From NCBI GenBank assembly GCA_026874595.1, contig CM049321.1, positions 50,821,297-50,885,296 on the forward strand: a stretch of DNA of 64,000 nt, in the 5' to 3' direction. The notes beneath the pieces were generated by a model. That model was given only the letters and a program-made list of their open reading frames with translations. It did not search any database and had not been told where the DNA came from. The translations under genes and the position numbers were made by a program. Source of the DNA: Sipunculus nudus (taxonomy: Eukaryota; Annelida; Sipuncula; Golfingiida; Sipunculidae). Shown here piece by piece: positions 37,022 through 48,253 of the stretch; position 1 is the stretch's first letter, and every line of letters starts with the position of its first letter.

Positions 37022-39729
37022 CATATTTACATATGTATAAACGTTATATATTAATATTTCATATACAAGTATTACATACTTAAATTTACATACTTATTAC
37101 ATTTTAAACACACCTCTTAAATTAATATGTATGCGTGTGTGCTGACTTGGCATGGAATTTGTTTTTATTTGTTATATAAAAAATTGATAAAACATTGCTT
37201 ATCACATTTTATATAACAAATACACATTTTTAAAACAATATAACGTTTTATCATTTCAGATACTTAAAAGAAAACTTTAAAAAAAAATCAGAGTGAAAAT
37301 ATCCCCAACCCATATACAACACACACGTTTAATGTAAGAAAGCCATTACGAGGCCAATTTTTTCATATTATTTGGGCACAGAATTAAAATATGCTGAATT
37401 GCATGGTATAATTTTTTAAATTGTTAATTTTCTGATATTTCAAAAGATTTGAAATATTAAAATGAATTATTTTAATTATTGTCAACAATAAGGAGTAACG
37501 GTTTTTTAACGTGGGTTTATTTTTTTAAGAATCCTATTAATTGTTTCTCCCATGTTAATGCCTTTGCTGAGGCACCATGCACCGAGCTTTACGTGACCCC
37601 TTCGGTCATATGTGTCTTGAAACTTGTAAAAAAAAGTCCCAAAATAAAAAATAAAGTTTTTATCATTTACAAGCGTTCAAACACATCTAATTATAAATTA
37701 ATTGATTGATCAGTTTGATATTATTAAACTTATACGATCAACAAGCAGCTATATGTTGGTTGTCATATAACATGTCGCTTGAAATCCTGATCCGGCGTCT
37801 GTGCAGACTGCGTGGTGCCAGCTCTTAACGTGTCAAGGCCGAGTCGGGGAATAACAGGTGCAAAGTTGAAGACTAAGAGATACAGGAGTCGTAAAGATGA
37901 AAAGCAGCATCATTTCCTAGTTAGCAGCCTACGCATGTAACGGATATAGAGTGGCAACAAAGGTGTCTAAATGTCAGGAAAAGTCCGTCCGCACCCTCAT
38001 GTCAGTGGCCAAACCTGGGGAATCCCCTTCCCAGATCATGCCCGGCCGGGTCCAGTTCGTCCTCTTCTATAAAGTATAAAGGAAATCCTGTCCATTTGGC
38101 ACGAACATGTGGCTTATACACTTGTTAAACTATTATTAAGCTCACACTTTCACCCTTGATTAAGCTCACACTTTCCCCCTTGATGTTACTGCTCAACCCG
38201 ACGACGCAATACTTTGGGATATTTTCCCCAGATCGTGTTAAACTCAACTGATGCCATTACAATACCGCCCGGTGTGTTCTGGTTGTGACGTCACAATCGC
38301 CTTGGTCAGGACGCTTCTGTTTGGCTTGGGGCCCCTGAGTGGGGTGGATTACGGGTCTTTCGATTTAAATTTTAATTTTTTTATTTTATTATACCATAAT
38401 TTATACATATACATGTAAATGAATAAACCTTCAGTAGTATTTCATTTTATTTTTTTCATGGAAGTAGGCCTTTAATTACATTAATTATGTGAACGCCTGG
38501 TAGACATCCACAAAAGATAATAATTTCTCATTTATAGAAATTCACTTTTTACATGTGGTATTTACTGTGTATGATATTTGCAATCCTCTCAACACGATTT
38601 ATATGCGCAAATGCTTCAATACGTTGTTTGAATATGCATCTTGTTATTGTTATAATAATAATAATACAATTTTACATATGCAAATGTTCTGATTCTTGAG
38701 AATTCGGTAAAATCTTATATATACTTGATAATGAGAAAATGGATATTCAAAAGCAGGAATATTTCCAATTTATTTATATCATATGATTGCTTAAATTTAG
38801 TAAAAATCTTATTTCTAAAAATGAAGTGTAAGAATTAACTTTCATAATTCACATTTATGTGAACCTGAATAGATTCATGTCATACAAATTTGATAATTTA
38901 CCAAGTTAAGTAATTTTCTGATTTTACACAAATGTAAACCTATCCGAAGTTTATTTATAAGCATGTCTGCCATAGATATGCCATAGATATGCAACCTTTA
39001 ACAAGTGCCAAAGTTTAACTTGAAACATTGATTTGTTACCTCACCATTCTTGTCTTTTGATCGTAATGTTTTTCTTTTTAAAGTTTTTGCGAAATCCTCT
39101 GTAGAATCAAATGGTCAGTGGAATATTTAAATTTTGTACTATTGCTGTCAATTATATATTCAAATTCTTCAATAAATCATGCAGAGAGAAACACCAATAG
39201 AACCGATAGCACCGATGAAAACGTAAGGGGAAGTAATCAGCTAATTCAGCTCGCGGAATTCTGATATTATATAAAATATAATGTAAATAATATATAATAT
39301 ATGTATTATATATTTTATTTTATAAACCTATACATATGTATTGACGTCATTGAAATGGAAACTCAGTTCTGAGATTTCAGATTCATAAATTTTCATTTAA
39401 AATTTGAACAATTTATTTCTAAGCACTAAATTTTAGATAGTCATGAAATATGCATTTTTACTTACTATGTAATCCCTTTTTAGATATTCAAAATTGTGTA
39501 TCAACAAGTATGCCGATTTTTAAGAGAAGGACCACTTACGTGATAAAAAAGTGTTTAGCCATATTAAATATATAAAATATTATGTTATATATGTTATGAA
39601 CAAAAAATTAAATAGAAACATATAATGTGCAAAAACATATTTATATATCTAATTTATGACTATATAGTATGATTATTTTTATTTTATGAAATAAAATTTT
39701 ATTTTATTTTTTAATATATAAACATTCTA

Positions 39730-39735
39730 ACACAT

Positions 39736-39771
<36 letters not shown>
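39730..39771. repeat. (CA)n(TA)n microsatellite
   Basis: CA run followed by TA run. Confidence 0.9.
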
Positions 39772-39930
39772 GAATATTAATGTTTTTTATATAAACATGG
39801 ATTATTTTTTTCTTATAATGTATAAAAAGTATGATTACATTAAACATTTAGGCTTGTGCTGGCATTATAACATGAAACATTTACCTGTCTCTGCTCTATT
39901 TCGTGAATGAACAGGTCCAAAAAAAGCCGC

Positions 39931-40065
39931 TGCGAGAGGTTTTTGAAATTCGCAAATTTACGAGAGCCTGCGCCTTATAGTGAGTTTGCGAAAGTTTTGA
40001 TCACATCCAAGATCAGTCTGCGAGAGGTTTGCGAAAGGTGTTTGCTCGCATATACCCTTGCAAGA
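39931..40065. repeat. GCGAGAGGTTTGCG-type degenerate repeat, locus 2
   Basis: Contains TGCGAGAGGTTTTTGAAATT, GTTTGCGAAAGTTTTGATCA, CTGCGAGAGGTTTGCGAAAG and a closing TTTGATCACAT, which itself recurs. Same vocabulary as 35265-35365 and same strand. Confidence 0.5.
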
Positions 40066-41055
40066 CCTTTGATCACATAGGCCCTGGTCGATTAGTTATG
40101 GAATGACGATATTTGGAACTCCATGGTAGATAAATGCTTACGGCACTGAAACATATGAACTGAACCATGTGAAATTGAGATAAAGAGGCCCAACTTTGTA
40201 AAGCCCGCATATAGTATACATATTACCACGTATATTAACATTTACATATACAGGTGCGTAGATTAGAAATTTTCACACAGCTTGGTGTATTACAACTCCT
40301 TTGACTGACAATAAAAAGAATGTGGACTTTTCGTTAAATGGCCAAATACGTTATACTTTCGGACATAAACAATTTTATAACGTTATTAACAGACGATTAC
40401 CATTATACCACAAATAACATTGTAGTACCAAAGATTGATGTCAGTATGTGTGATGACACCTGGTATATCGTTTTGTGTCATTTTCCGATCAATTTCTCTG
40501 GTCTCATAGGAATTCGGCAGTGATGCATGTGAGTAATTTTATAAAACGGGGCATGTACTTGTTCAGCGAGGATATATGTTTTACTATTTCTACCTACTCA
40601 ATCATGGTTACTCCAAAGACCAGAAATGATGAATGGATGATGAATTGCTTAAAGCAGCTATGCATGGATCATGGTTATCCCTGTTACAATTTTATTACAA
40701 AGAGTAGAATGAACATGACGGCGCATCTGAATCAATGCTGAAGGATGATCGTGTTAAGATGTTATATCTTTTGGTCAATTTACCCTGAAGAAGCCCCATA
40801 TTTCTCATGATTTAATTTTAGTTTCTCTGAATCCGAAAAAAAGTTTCCGGGATATTACTTTTTAAGCCGCCGTTTAAGAACTCCACTCAGACCCCAGGGG
40901 CGGTCTTTTTGAAACCCGGCATCTTTTGTTAGGCACATGATATCGGTGACCTCACAGAAGTAATGTCGCTACCTGCATGTGAATTGTGTTGCGTCAATCC
41001 CTGTGTTTGCTCAGGTGGACATCAGGCATATAGTTCAGGAGTGGCTTTATGTATC

Positions 41056-41382
41056 AGCCTGAAACTTTGCATGTCAATAGATCGTGTAATGCTTTATCCT
41101 GTATACATATTTTGGTACCTTTGACGATGGTTTTGCGTAATATTCATCTTTGCATCTGTTCTGGGCGAGAATCACACAAATCTCAGGAGTCGTACAATAT
41201 TACTATCTGAAATGTTGCCTCATTTCCATCATTCCTGGATAACTTTGTCATACACAAGAGAGGTGGCTCCACCTTTAGTCGGGTATTCGTAAAATACAAT
41301 TATGCATTTATCTTAGGAATATTTTGACTAATCAGCCTGAAATTTTGCATGTCTATTAATCTAGGATGGCAGTATCCTGTAG
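41056..41382. repeat. Partial ~276-bp tandem duplication
   Basis: ATCAGCCTGAAACTTTGCAT (about 41056) recurs as ATCAGCCTGAAATTTTGCAT (about 41332). Each is followed about 30 bases later by a TATCCTGTA block. Only the ends of the unit match clearly. Confidence 0.6.
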
Positions 41383-42513
41383 GTGGTGCCACATAAACTT
41401 ATTATTTTAGTTTAGTCTATCCGTGCGTCTTAGGATATATATGTGGCATTTGGAGGACTGTCACATCAAGAGAGATTCCATACTTCGTTTTATCTATGCC
41501 TTTGTGATTCTGCGGATGCGTCTAGTTGCTTGTCGACTTCCCATATTCTAGTTTCACTTATTTCCTTTGAATGCAAAAGATATGAGAAATACAATCATCG
41601 GTTTGAGTATATCGAATAGGATATGCATTAAATCAGCTTGTACATATCGGACTTATGCGATCTGGGCCAACGCGAAGTCGGACCACTTACAACAATCTCG
41701 GACTACCGGGTTAGTTCTTTACCATTTTGGATCACCGTGTCGGACTTAAGTCCTCGTTCTGACTAATGGTATCTTTGTGAAATATATATGTTCTGTCTAC
41801 AAAGTAATTGATTGAACAAAAAAGCCTTGCTTACTTTCGACATATATAACTCTTACGTCTCTCTCTCTGACCATTCTTCATTGCAAAGGGAGTTAGAGAT
41901 AGTTATATTTAATATTACTCTTATAACAAATTTTATTTTGTATATTTGTAAAAAATATAATATATTAAATAGTAATATTAATTCATTATATATTTAATTC
42001 GAACAAATATAAGCCTGTATTATAATGATTATTAGCTTGTGAGGATTCAGGGCTGGGAAGAAAATGAAACATGCCTTTCTGTGCATTTATTTGCCCAAGA
42101 GAGGCGTTAAGCTATAAAATGACCCCTGGTATTGGACAACTTCAGATATACAGTTCTGCAATACGCCATGTATGATACTGGAAATTTTGTGCAATTAAAA
42201 ATATGGGTTTTTATATTTTATTAGAACTCCTAGGTGGAATTACATGTAGTTTAATAAAATTTTATTTTTGGGGTATTATATATTTAAACTCCTTTTTTAA
42301 ACTAAAATTGGTTTAAAATTATTTCTAGCTCTAAAGTTAAATGTTTTATTTTGGTCTATGTATATTTTAAAATATAAACACCATGAATTCCATCTTCGAA
42401 TACATTCTGTGAGAGTGATTTTTTGTTGATTTCACTTGGTATTAGTTTTAATTATTAATATATAATCCCAATAAACTTTGCAGATTCTTTTATTTTAATT
42501 ATTACTTGTCCGA

Positions 42514-42515
<2 letters not shown>
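41383..42515. other. No gene seen
   Basis: AT-rich with short open frames only (41567-41749, 41812-41997). No recognisable repeat. Confidence 0.4.

Positions 42516-42573
<58 letters not shown>
42516..42573. repeat. (TA)n microsatellite
   Basis: Pure TA run. Confidence 0.95.
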
Positions 42574-42575
<2 letters not shown>

Positions 42576-42754
42576 CATGCAATATATATAATGTGCAAAC
42601 TAACATCTACATATATAGGTTTATATAAATATATGAAGTGTATGAATGTGAGTTTTTCTGAGTGGATTCACAACGAATCAGGCGAAACTAGTCCCGGACT
42701 CCCGGTGGAATGTATTAACGTTTTAAGCAGACAGAACGTTATTTGAATCGGTCT

Positions 42755-42890
42755 GAAACCCTGGTTCGAGATCGTAGTGGGCCCTACTAAAGTGGTCCGA
42801 GATCGTCGGCTCCGAGAGCGTGGTGGTCCAATTTGAAGTAATCCGACATCGTGTGGGCCGAGATTGAAAAGGTCCGAGATCTCCAGGTAC
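42755..42890. repeat. GGTCCGAGATCG-type degenerate repeat cluster
   Basis: Five or so diverged copies of a 12-base phrase at irregular 20-35-base spacing: GGTTCGAGATCG, GGTCCGAGATCG, GGCTCCGAGAGCG, GTAATCCGACATCG, GGTCCGAGATCT. Similar vocabulary (AGTCCGAGTC) appears at 44976-45120 and 45775-45900. Confidence 0.6.
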
Positions 42891-43470
42891 TCACTGGACC
42901 TTCAGTTGTTTCGTGTTTTTGTAATTTGAATCATGATTTTAAAGGTAATATTACTCATGCATGTTTACAAAGATGCAGTTATATATTATACCCATTTTAC
43001 GTGTGTTTTGCAAGATCCTAATTAAGACGCAAATTACACTCGGTTGGTGACTATTATTTGCCAAAAAATGCATATATGTCCAGCAGGTTTCTTTTTTAAA
43101 TATAAGTCATACTTTGAACTCTGCATCATTATATATATAACCAATGATACATTGTATGTGATAATGAAAAATATATAGCAAAATACTCTTGAATAAAATT
43201 TTATTTCTTCTTTCTCTGTGTTTTCCTCGAACAATTTATAAAGGCATATTTACTTATATAGAAAGTCCTTTGTTTAAAAAAGAGAACGATGCATTTCATT
43301 TGTGTTAAGATTTTATTTTCTAAGACTCAATCATGGTTGTTGAACCGTGTTATGCATTCTGCTTGGTAATGGTAAATTATTACTATATTACTTCATTTGT
43401 AACTGTATTTTGTCTTGTGACATGAAATATAAACTGTCATTCTTTGCATTATATCAATAATAAATTTATA

Positions 43471-43501
43471 ATATATTATATATATATATATATATATTAC
43501 A

Positions 43502-43544
<43 letters not shown>
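43471..43544. repeat. (AT)n microsatellite, left of LTR
   Basis: AT run broken once by TTACATATT; it abuts the TGTAACA end of the probable LTR. Confidence 0.95.
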
Positions 43545-43547
<3 letters not shown>

Positions 43548-44324
43548 AACATATATCTGTTCATTTTGCTCTTGGCCTTCTGATTCGTATTAGGCTCAGG
43601 CCCCGGGCGTTGCTATCGGAACTGTACTGGTTGAATTCTAGCGTGTAGAGACACAGCGCTCGTTGTAGCCCAGAATTTTCGGGTTTGTTCGTGCGCTATG
43701 GGCGCGTGTGTATTGTTGTGTTTGGAACGTTCTTGAAAATGTAAGTATTCGAGCCTCAGTTAAAAAAGCTTAAAATAGGGACTGTGTCTAGAGTCGGCAT
43801 AGAGAAAAATACCAGCGAACACGGAAGAGTTTTACTCTATTGACGGAGTTTTTTTTTTTTACCTTTCCGATAATTGCAGAACTTACAGATATTCCATTGA
43901 CTGTGCAGACATAATACGGATTGTCTTCAGTTTGCCCTTGTGATTATGACCAGAACTTCACTTTTGGATTACAACAGATGGATTCAGATTGAATCGGACT
44001 GTTCTCTGAGAAGATTTAGATGAACTGTTCATCTGGATTTATTGTGTTACTGGACCCTTGTTGAGCTGTGCTAGTGGTGGTATCCAAAAATCAAAGCCTA
44101 GGATCCGGACACTCTGGTGATGAACATTTTTATTATTGTTATACTGTGTAATTGTATTGGTTTAGTGTATTGTTATGTTAGGATTGTTCTAAGAATAAAT
44201 TATAATTATTTGTTGAAAAAAAGCACTGACTCCTTTATTCATTCCCCCAGACATTTCACGTTGCCAAGTGTTGCGGAATCTGATTTTTTTTTCTCTGTTG
44301 TGATCTGTTGTTATTAGGTCCCGT

Positions 44325-44328
<4 letters not shown>
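43545..44328 (+). mobile_element. Probable solo LTR inserted in an (AT)n tract
   Basis: A 784-bp block of clearly less AT-rich, non-repetitive sequence begins TGTAACATATATC and ends GGTCCCGTAACA, giving the TG..CA ends of LTRs. Both flanks are (AT)n, so the target-site duplication would be ATAT-like and cannot be scored. A polyadenylation signal AATAAA lies at 44194-44199, followed by a T/G-rich stretch, which is a sensible R-U5 layout. No second copy is in the window and no gag or pol is next to it, hence solo. An unrelated single-copy insertion is the alternative. Confidence 0.45.
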
Positions 44329-44395
<67 letters not shown>

Positions 44396-44425
44396 TATAT
44401 ATATAAATATATATAAATATATATA
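44329..44425. repeat. (AT)n microsatellite, right of LTR
   Basis: AT run with TATAAATA variants towards its end, continuing the tract on the other side of the LTR. Confidence 0.95.
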
Positions 44426-44975
44426 GTGCACTTAGTTTTATGGGGTTATTATCTTGACTGATTTTAATTTCAAGCGATATCTTTTCTGTCATTTAATAAA
44501 ATAAGGGAAGTTTAACTTAATAGCAAAATGGTACGTAATTACTGAAGCTACGGCAAATACCCAATGAAAAAACTCAGCTATCCCCCCCCCAAAAAAAAAA
44601 ATAAAAAATAAACTGACCCAGTCGATGCAGTGGTAACGACTTTAACATATCCTTTACACTTGTTCTTGCTGTGGCGTGAAGCTCAAACAAGCAAAGCCAC
44701 CTCGCTACCAACCATATAACTGATTAACGACTTTCTGACGGACTGGCAATGAGTTACGTCTATCGGTACCTTGAATCACTTTTACATTTACGCATTCCTG
44801 TGTAAAACATAATTGATAAAACCCTAGCAGGGGTAAATAAAAAATGAGATAAATCAAGAATCAATACACGTAAGAGATTCAGAATTATAATTTCAGGGGA
44901 ATAGATAGTTTTTATCACCAGTAATTAACAAGGACCGACAAAGGCGAGGGTGACCACATAATCTTCGGTGATGCG

Positions 44976-45120
44976 GTTGAGTTTACAAGTCCGAGTCGGG
45001 GCGACGTTAGTCCGAGCCTGAGTCCTTGTCAGAGAACTTCAGGTTCGAGTCCTAATTCGTACTCTTGAAATCCAAGGAATTTTGAACCCCTGGACAAAGT
45101 CAAAGTCCATTGCAAATTTC
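44976..45120. repeat. AGTCCGAG-type repeat cluster, locus 1
   Basis: Phrases such as AAGTCCGAGTCGG, TAGTCCGAGCCTGAGTCC, GGTTCGAGTCC and AAAGTCAAAGTCC follow one another. Confidence 0.55.
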
Positions 45121-45191
45121 CTTATTCAAAGACACTGAAACGGTGGAACATGAGATTACCCTGTGTTCAGTGGCGTCAAATTATCTTCAGA

Positions 45192-45205
45192 GGGGGGGGG
45201 GGGGG
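45192..45205. repeat. (G)14 homopolymer
   Basis: Pure run of G. Confidence 0.9.
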
Positions 45206-45255
45206 ATTGCTCGCAGGCTCGGGAGGGTAATCAAATTTGGGAATAAACATATTTC

Positions 45256-45268
45256 ATATATATACGTG

Positions 45269-45306
<38 letters not shown>
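45256..45306. repeat. (TA)n microsatellite
   Basis: TA run with a TACGTGTATAAA interruption near its start. Confidence 0.9.
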
Positions 45307-45309
<3 letters not shown>

Positions 45310-45544
45310 TCCTTTTATCGTCAGTGTCACACTTTTGAAATATATTGCAATAAGTATAAGGTTTTAAAAATATATGGTTTTGTGTTTTCATCATGTGCAA
45401 ATCTTAAACCAGGTATAGATGTATATTTCATCGTCATCTCAGAAAAGGTACCGAAGTCTATAATTTTATTTTGATATATTTCTGTTTGAATAAATTAATT
45501 CTCTGTTGGAGAATTATTAAATTTGACATCCCCATCTTGCTTAA

Positions 45545-45558
45545 GGGGGGGGGGGGGG
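45545..45558. repeat. (G)14 homopolymer
   Basis: Pure run of G, about 340 bases after the previous one. Confidence 0.9.
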
Positions 45559-45774
45559 TGTTATATACCCCCATCACCCGGTACTGACGTCGCTGCCTGT
45601 GTTTTTATGTCAATTTAAACACAACTTTTACTTAAATGTTTAATTAAAAAGCTAAAGTTTGGTAATTTAAGCATTCTTTCTCATAAACTCTTAATAGTCC
45701 GCATATGTATATAACTCTTCGTGCCATTTAAAAGAGCATTTCTTTTTTCTACTGGACTCTGATGGACATGGTCG

Positions 45775-45900
45775 GATTTCTAGCGTCCTTACCTCTAAGT
45801 CAGAGTATAAGTCCGAGCCCAGGACCTCGAATCTAAGTCCGAGTCCCTGAAAAAGTCGACTTTAGTCTGGAGTTGAATTCAAATCCGATCTCTGAGTCAA
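45775..45900. repeat. AGTCCGAG-type repeat cluster, locus 2
   Basis: Contains AAGTCCGAGCCCAGG, TAAGTCCGAGTCCCTG and several AGTC-centred variants. Same vocabulary as 44976-45120. Confidence 0.55.
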
Positions 45901-47670
45901 AGATCACTGATAATCTCTGTCAATATCGCTTGCGGAAACAAGAAATCAAAGATTTTTTTCGTGACAATGGACAAGGTATTACCCTACCCTAGTTTAAGGA
46001 TTTGGGCGTGACCAAAAGAAAAGTTATCTCTCACCGAACTTTGACGATACACGTCCCCTTGCAACCAATCCCTCTTCCTAGATGGCTACTCTTTTGACGC
46101 TATGCTCGGAGTACGTTTTTCCTGCATCCTTACAGGGTCATTCTTCCCAGTTTCTTAAAACCGCTCATAGGGGCTTTCATTTTTGTTCACACTAAAAACT
46201 GAATGTTACAGGTCGTGTATCGTAATTGTGGATATACTGCAAGATTTTAAAATGCATGCGCTCGCAGAGAAAATAGACATTTTATTTTCCCATTTACTCC
46301 AAAACTACAGCTTAAGAGCTTCTATAAAGCATGCTTTGTTGGTAGGATTTCACTGACAGGGGGAAATCTATGACGAACGTTATTAGTTTTAAGTGAATTA
46401 AAAGAAAAACATATCCAGCTATGGATTGCTTTTGACAAAAAATCTGTTTAGCAGACAAACTGATAATGCAATACCCCTTGATAAAATTAGTTCTTTAATG
46501 ATACTCTCTGTTGATCTATGTTTAATCATGTGGAATACAGTTTCAAAGGCATATTTTGAATGTAAAGATGTTGTTCTCCAGGGGCCATTTGTCGTACAAC
46601 TATGTGTAACAAGAAGAGGGGAATTACTGCAAATACCATTTATAATACGCCTAAAACCATGTTTATTCACTGTAAGAAAGGTTTTCGTTTTCTAATAAAT
46701 GTATCTATATCAGAGATGCCCTCTGAAAATGTGCGCACACGGGGCCTCGTTTGTAACATAGCGGATTTGTTAATTTAACGAATTTAGAATATTACATTTT
46801 TTTGGTGAGGAAAATGTTACAATTACAATTAGTTTGATTGCACATTATAAATGCTGGTCTAGGAAACAGTGCTTAATATATACAGTTATCGGGATGGAAT
46901 TATTTATATTTAAGGTTGAAGAAATGTTTTGACTTCTTAATGTTAAATAATTAATTGCTTTTCTTATAAAATCAAGACAGAATCAAATCTATATAGATAG
47001 AGTTTGTAGAGAAATGTGCCTGATTGAACAACAGTTTTTATTCAAAAATAAAATTGATAAACATCATCATTATCATCCAAAGAATAATGGGACGTGTTTA
47101 TTAAAGTGGTTGGTGAGTAACAATGACAACATCAGCATTGGTGAGGGATACCTGGATATAGAAAGGACAAAACATTTTAAAGCGTATAAAGGCCATAGCC
47201 TGGAGATTGCGCTGTCTGTTTAATGAGGATGAAGGTAATCCTTTGAACATTTTATAAAAGTAAAAAAACGCCTATCCCAACGCAAGCATGCTGTTTTGTC
47301 CGCACTATTGCAAACCATCATCTTAGCTTATGTGGCATTTCTGTTTGTCAGTATTCGCTCATGTACCGTGTTAACCATCATTTCGTTGATAAATAAGCTC
47401 TGACACCCATAACAGAGGCTTTATAAGATTGTTTTTAATAGGATTCACTGAAAAGTTAATCAATATGTGTGGACAACAACATTTTACACTAATTTGCAGA
47501 AAAGGTATGTGAAAACATGGCTTTTTCCTGGGATATTAACAAACAGGACGGCCAGACAGGGTAATAAACCAAAAATTATGCGATCACAGCTCTAAAGCCC
47601 CCACTTTTCCACCACAGCTCTTCTCAAATTACTGCCCGTCTGTAAACCACTGCAATGCTTATTCTTTGCT
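45901..47670. other. No gene seen
   Basis: Open frames at 46426-46695 (plus) and 46419-46670 (minus) overlap completely, so at most one could code; neither is recognised. A 69-codon frame lies at 47014-47223. The block 46040-46180 (ATACACGTCCCCTTG .. CCCAGTTTCTTAAAACCGCT) is distantly similar to 51190-51305. Confidence 0.4.
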
Positions 47671-47762
47671 AGACTGGTACCTCGCTCTATAATGGCACCG
47701 CTGCTCTATGCAAATCACATCTATGCTCGGATGAGGCCCATAATAGAGCAGAGTACCAGTCT
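47671..47762. repeat. Imperfect hairpin, 25-bp arms
   Basis: AGACTGGTACCTCGCTCTAT..ATGG (47671-47695) is the inverse of the sequence at 47738-47762 with 21 of 25 positions matching. The loop is 42 bases. It may be a foldback or a miniature element. Confidence 0.7.
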
Positions 47763-48190
47763 AATTCTCTGCTAATAGCGTTATATCCTTCCGATATACG
47801 ACTTCCGACATCCGGGATTCAGTTTGTATCCAAAATGGTAGCCCCATAATCGGGAGGTCATTGTTTGATAAGGTTATGGATATACTCTAGGCATGTACCC
47901 CGAGGACAGTCTCATGTTGGGAATCTAACTGCGCCAGTAGACCCATTTCATCCGAATCAGGTATCGCAGACGCTCACTACAGAGATTTAAGGGAACGTTA
48001 ATAGTAAAAAAGGGAATTCTAAGTTTGGAGTATATTCATTTGTTACCCGTGAATTTTTCAGAGGCAGTGCCTTCTCCCGAAATCATTATATATGATTTTT
48101 TTTAAACACAGAAACTTTCTTTTTCCAAATAATAAATGTTTTAGTAGTGAAACCACATTTAGGATATCACCATGTACCTTCATGTTTTTG

Positions 48191-48193
<3 letters not shown>

Positions 48194-48250
<57 letters not shown>
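48194..48250. repeat. (AT)n microsatellite
   Basis: Pure AT run. Confidence 0.95.

Positions 48251-48253
<3 letters not shown>

Larger units (their letters stand above)
35792..38475. mobile_element. Candidate 2.7-kb TTAA-flanked element
   Basis: TTAAAGGCCTACTTCCA at 35792-35808 and TGGAAGTAGGCCTTTAA at 38459-38475 are perfect inverted repeats of 17 bases. Read as TTAA target-site duplications plus 13-bp termini (AGGCCTACTTCCA), this fits the pattern of TTAA-inserting DNA transposons such as piggyBac. No transposase is visible inside. The interior is AT-rich, with an (AT)n(GA)n tract, a CA repeat and a less AT-rich block at 37780-38340. A non-autonomous element is therefore the likely reading; chance is unlikely for 17 of 17. 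Confidence 0.5.
38476..41039. other. Very AT-rich, no gene seen
   Basis: Holds many short A/T palindromes and a CA repeat. Open frames at 40338-40523 and 40475-40741 are unrecognised. The latter ends in a block (CGCATCTGAATCAATGCTGA) that resembles sequence at about 29958. Confidence 0.4.

Noticed and set aside
46419-46695. Fully overlapping open frames on both strands as a gene
   Set aside because: No start context, splice signal or recognisable domain in either strand.
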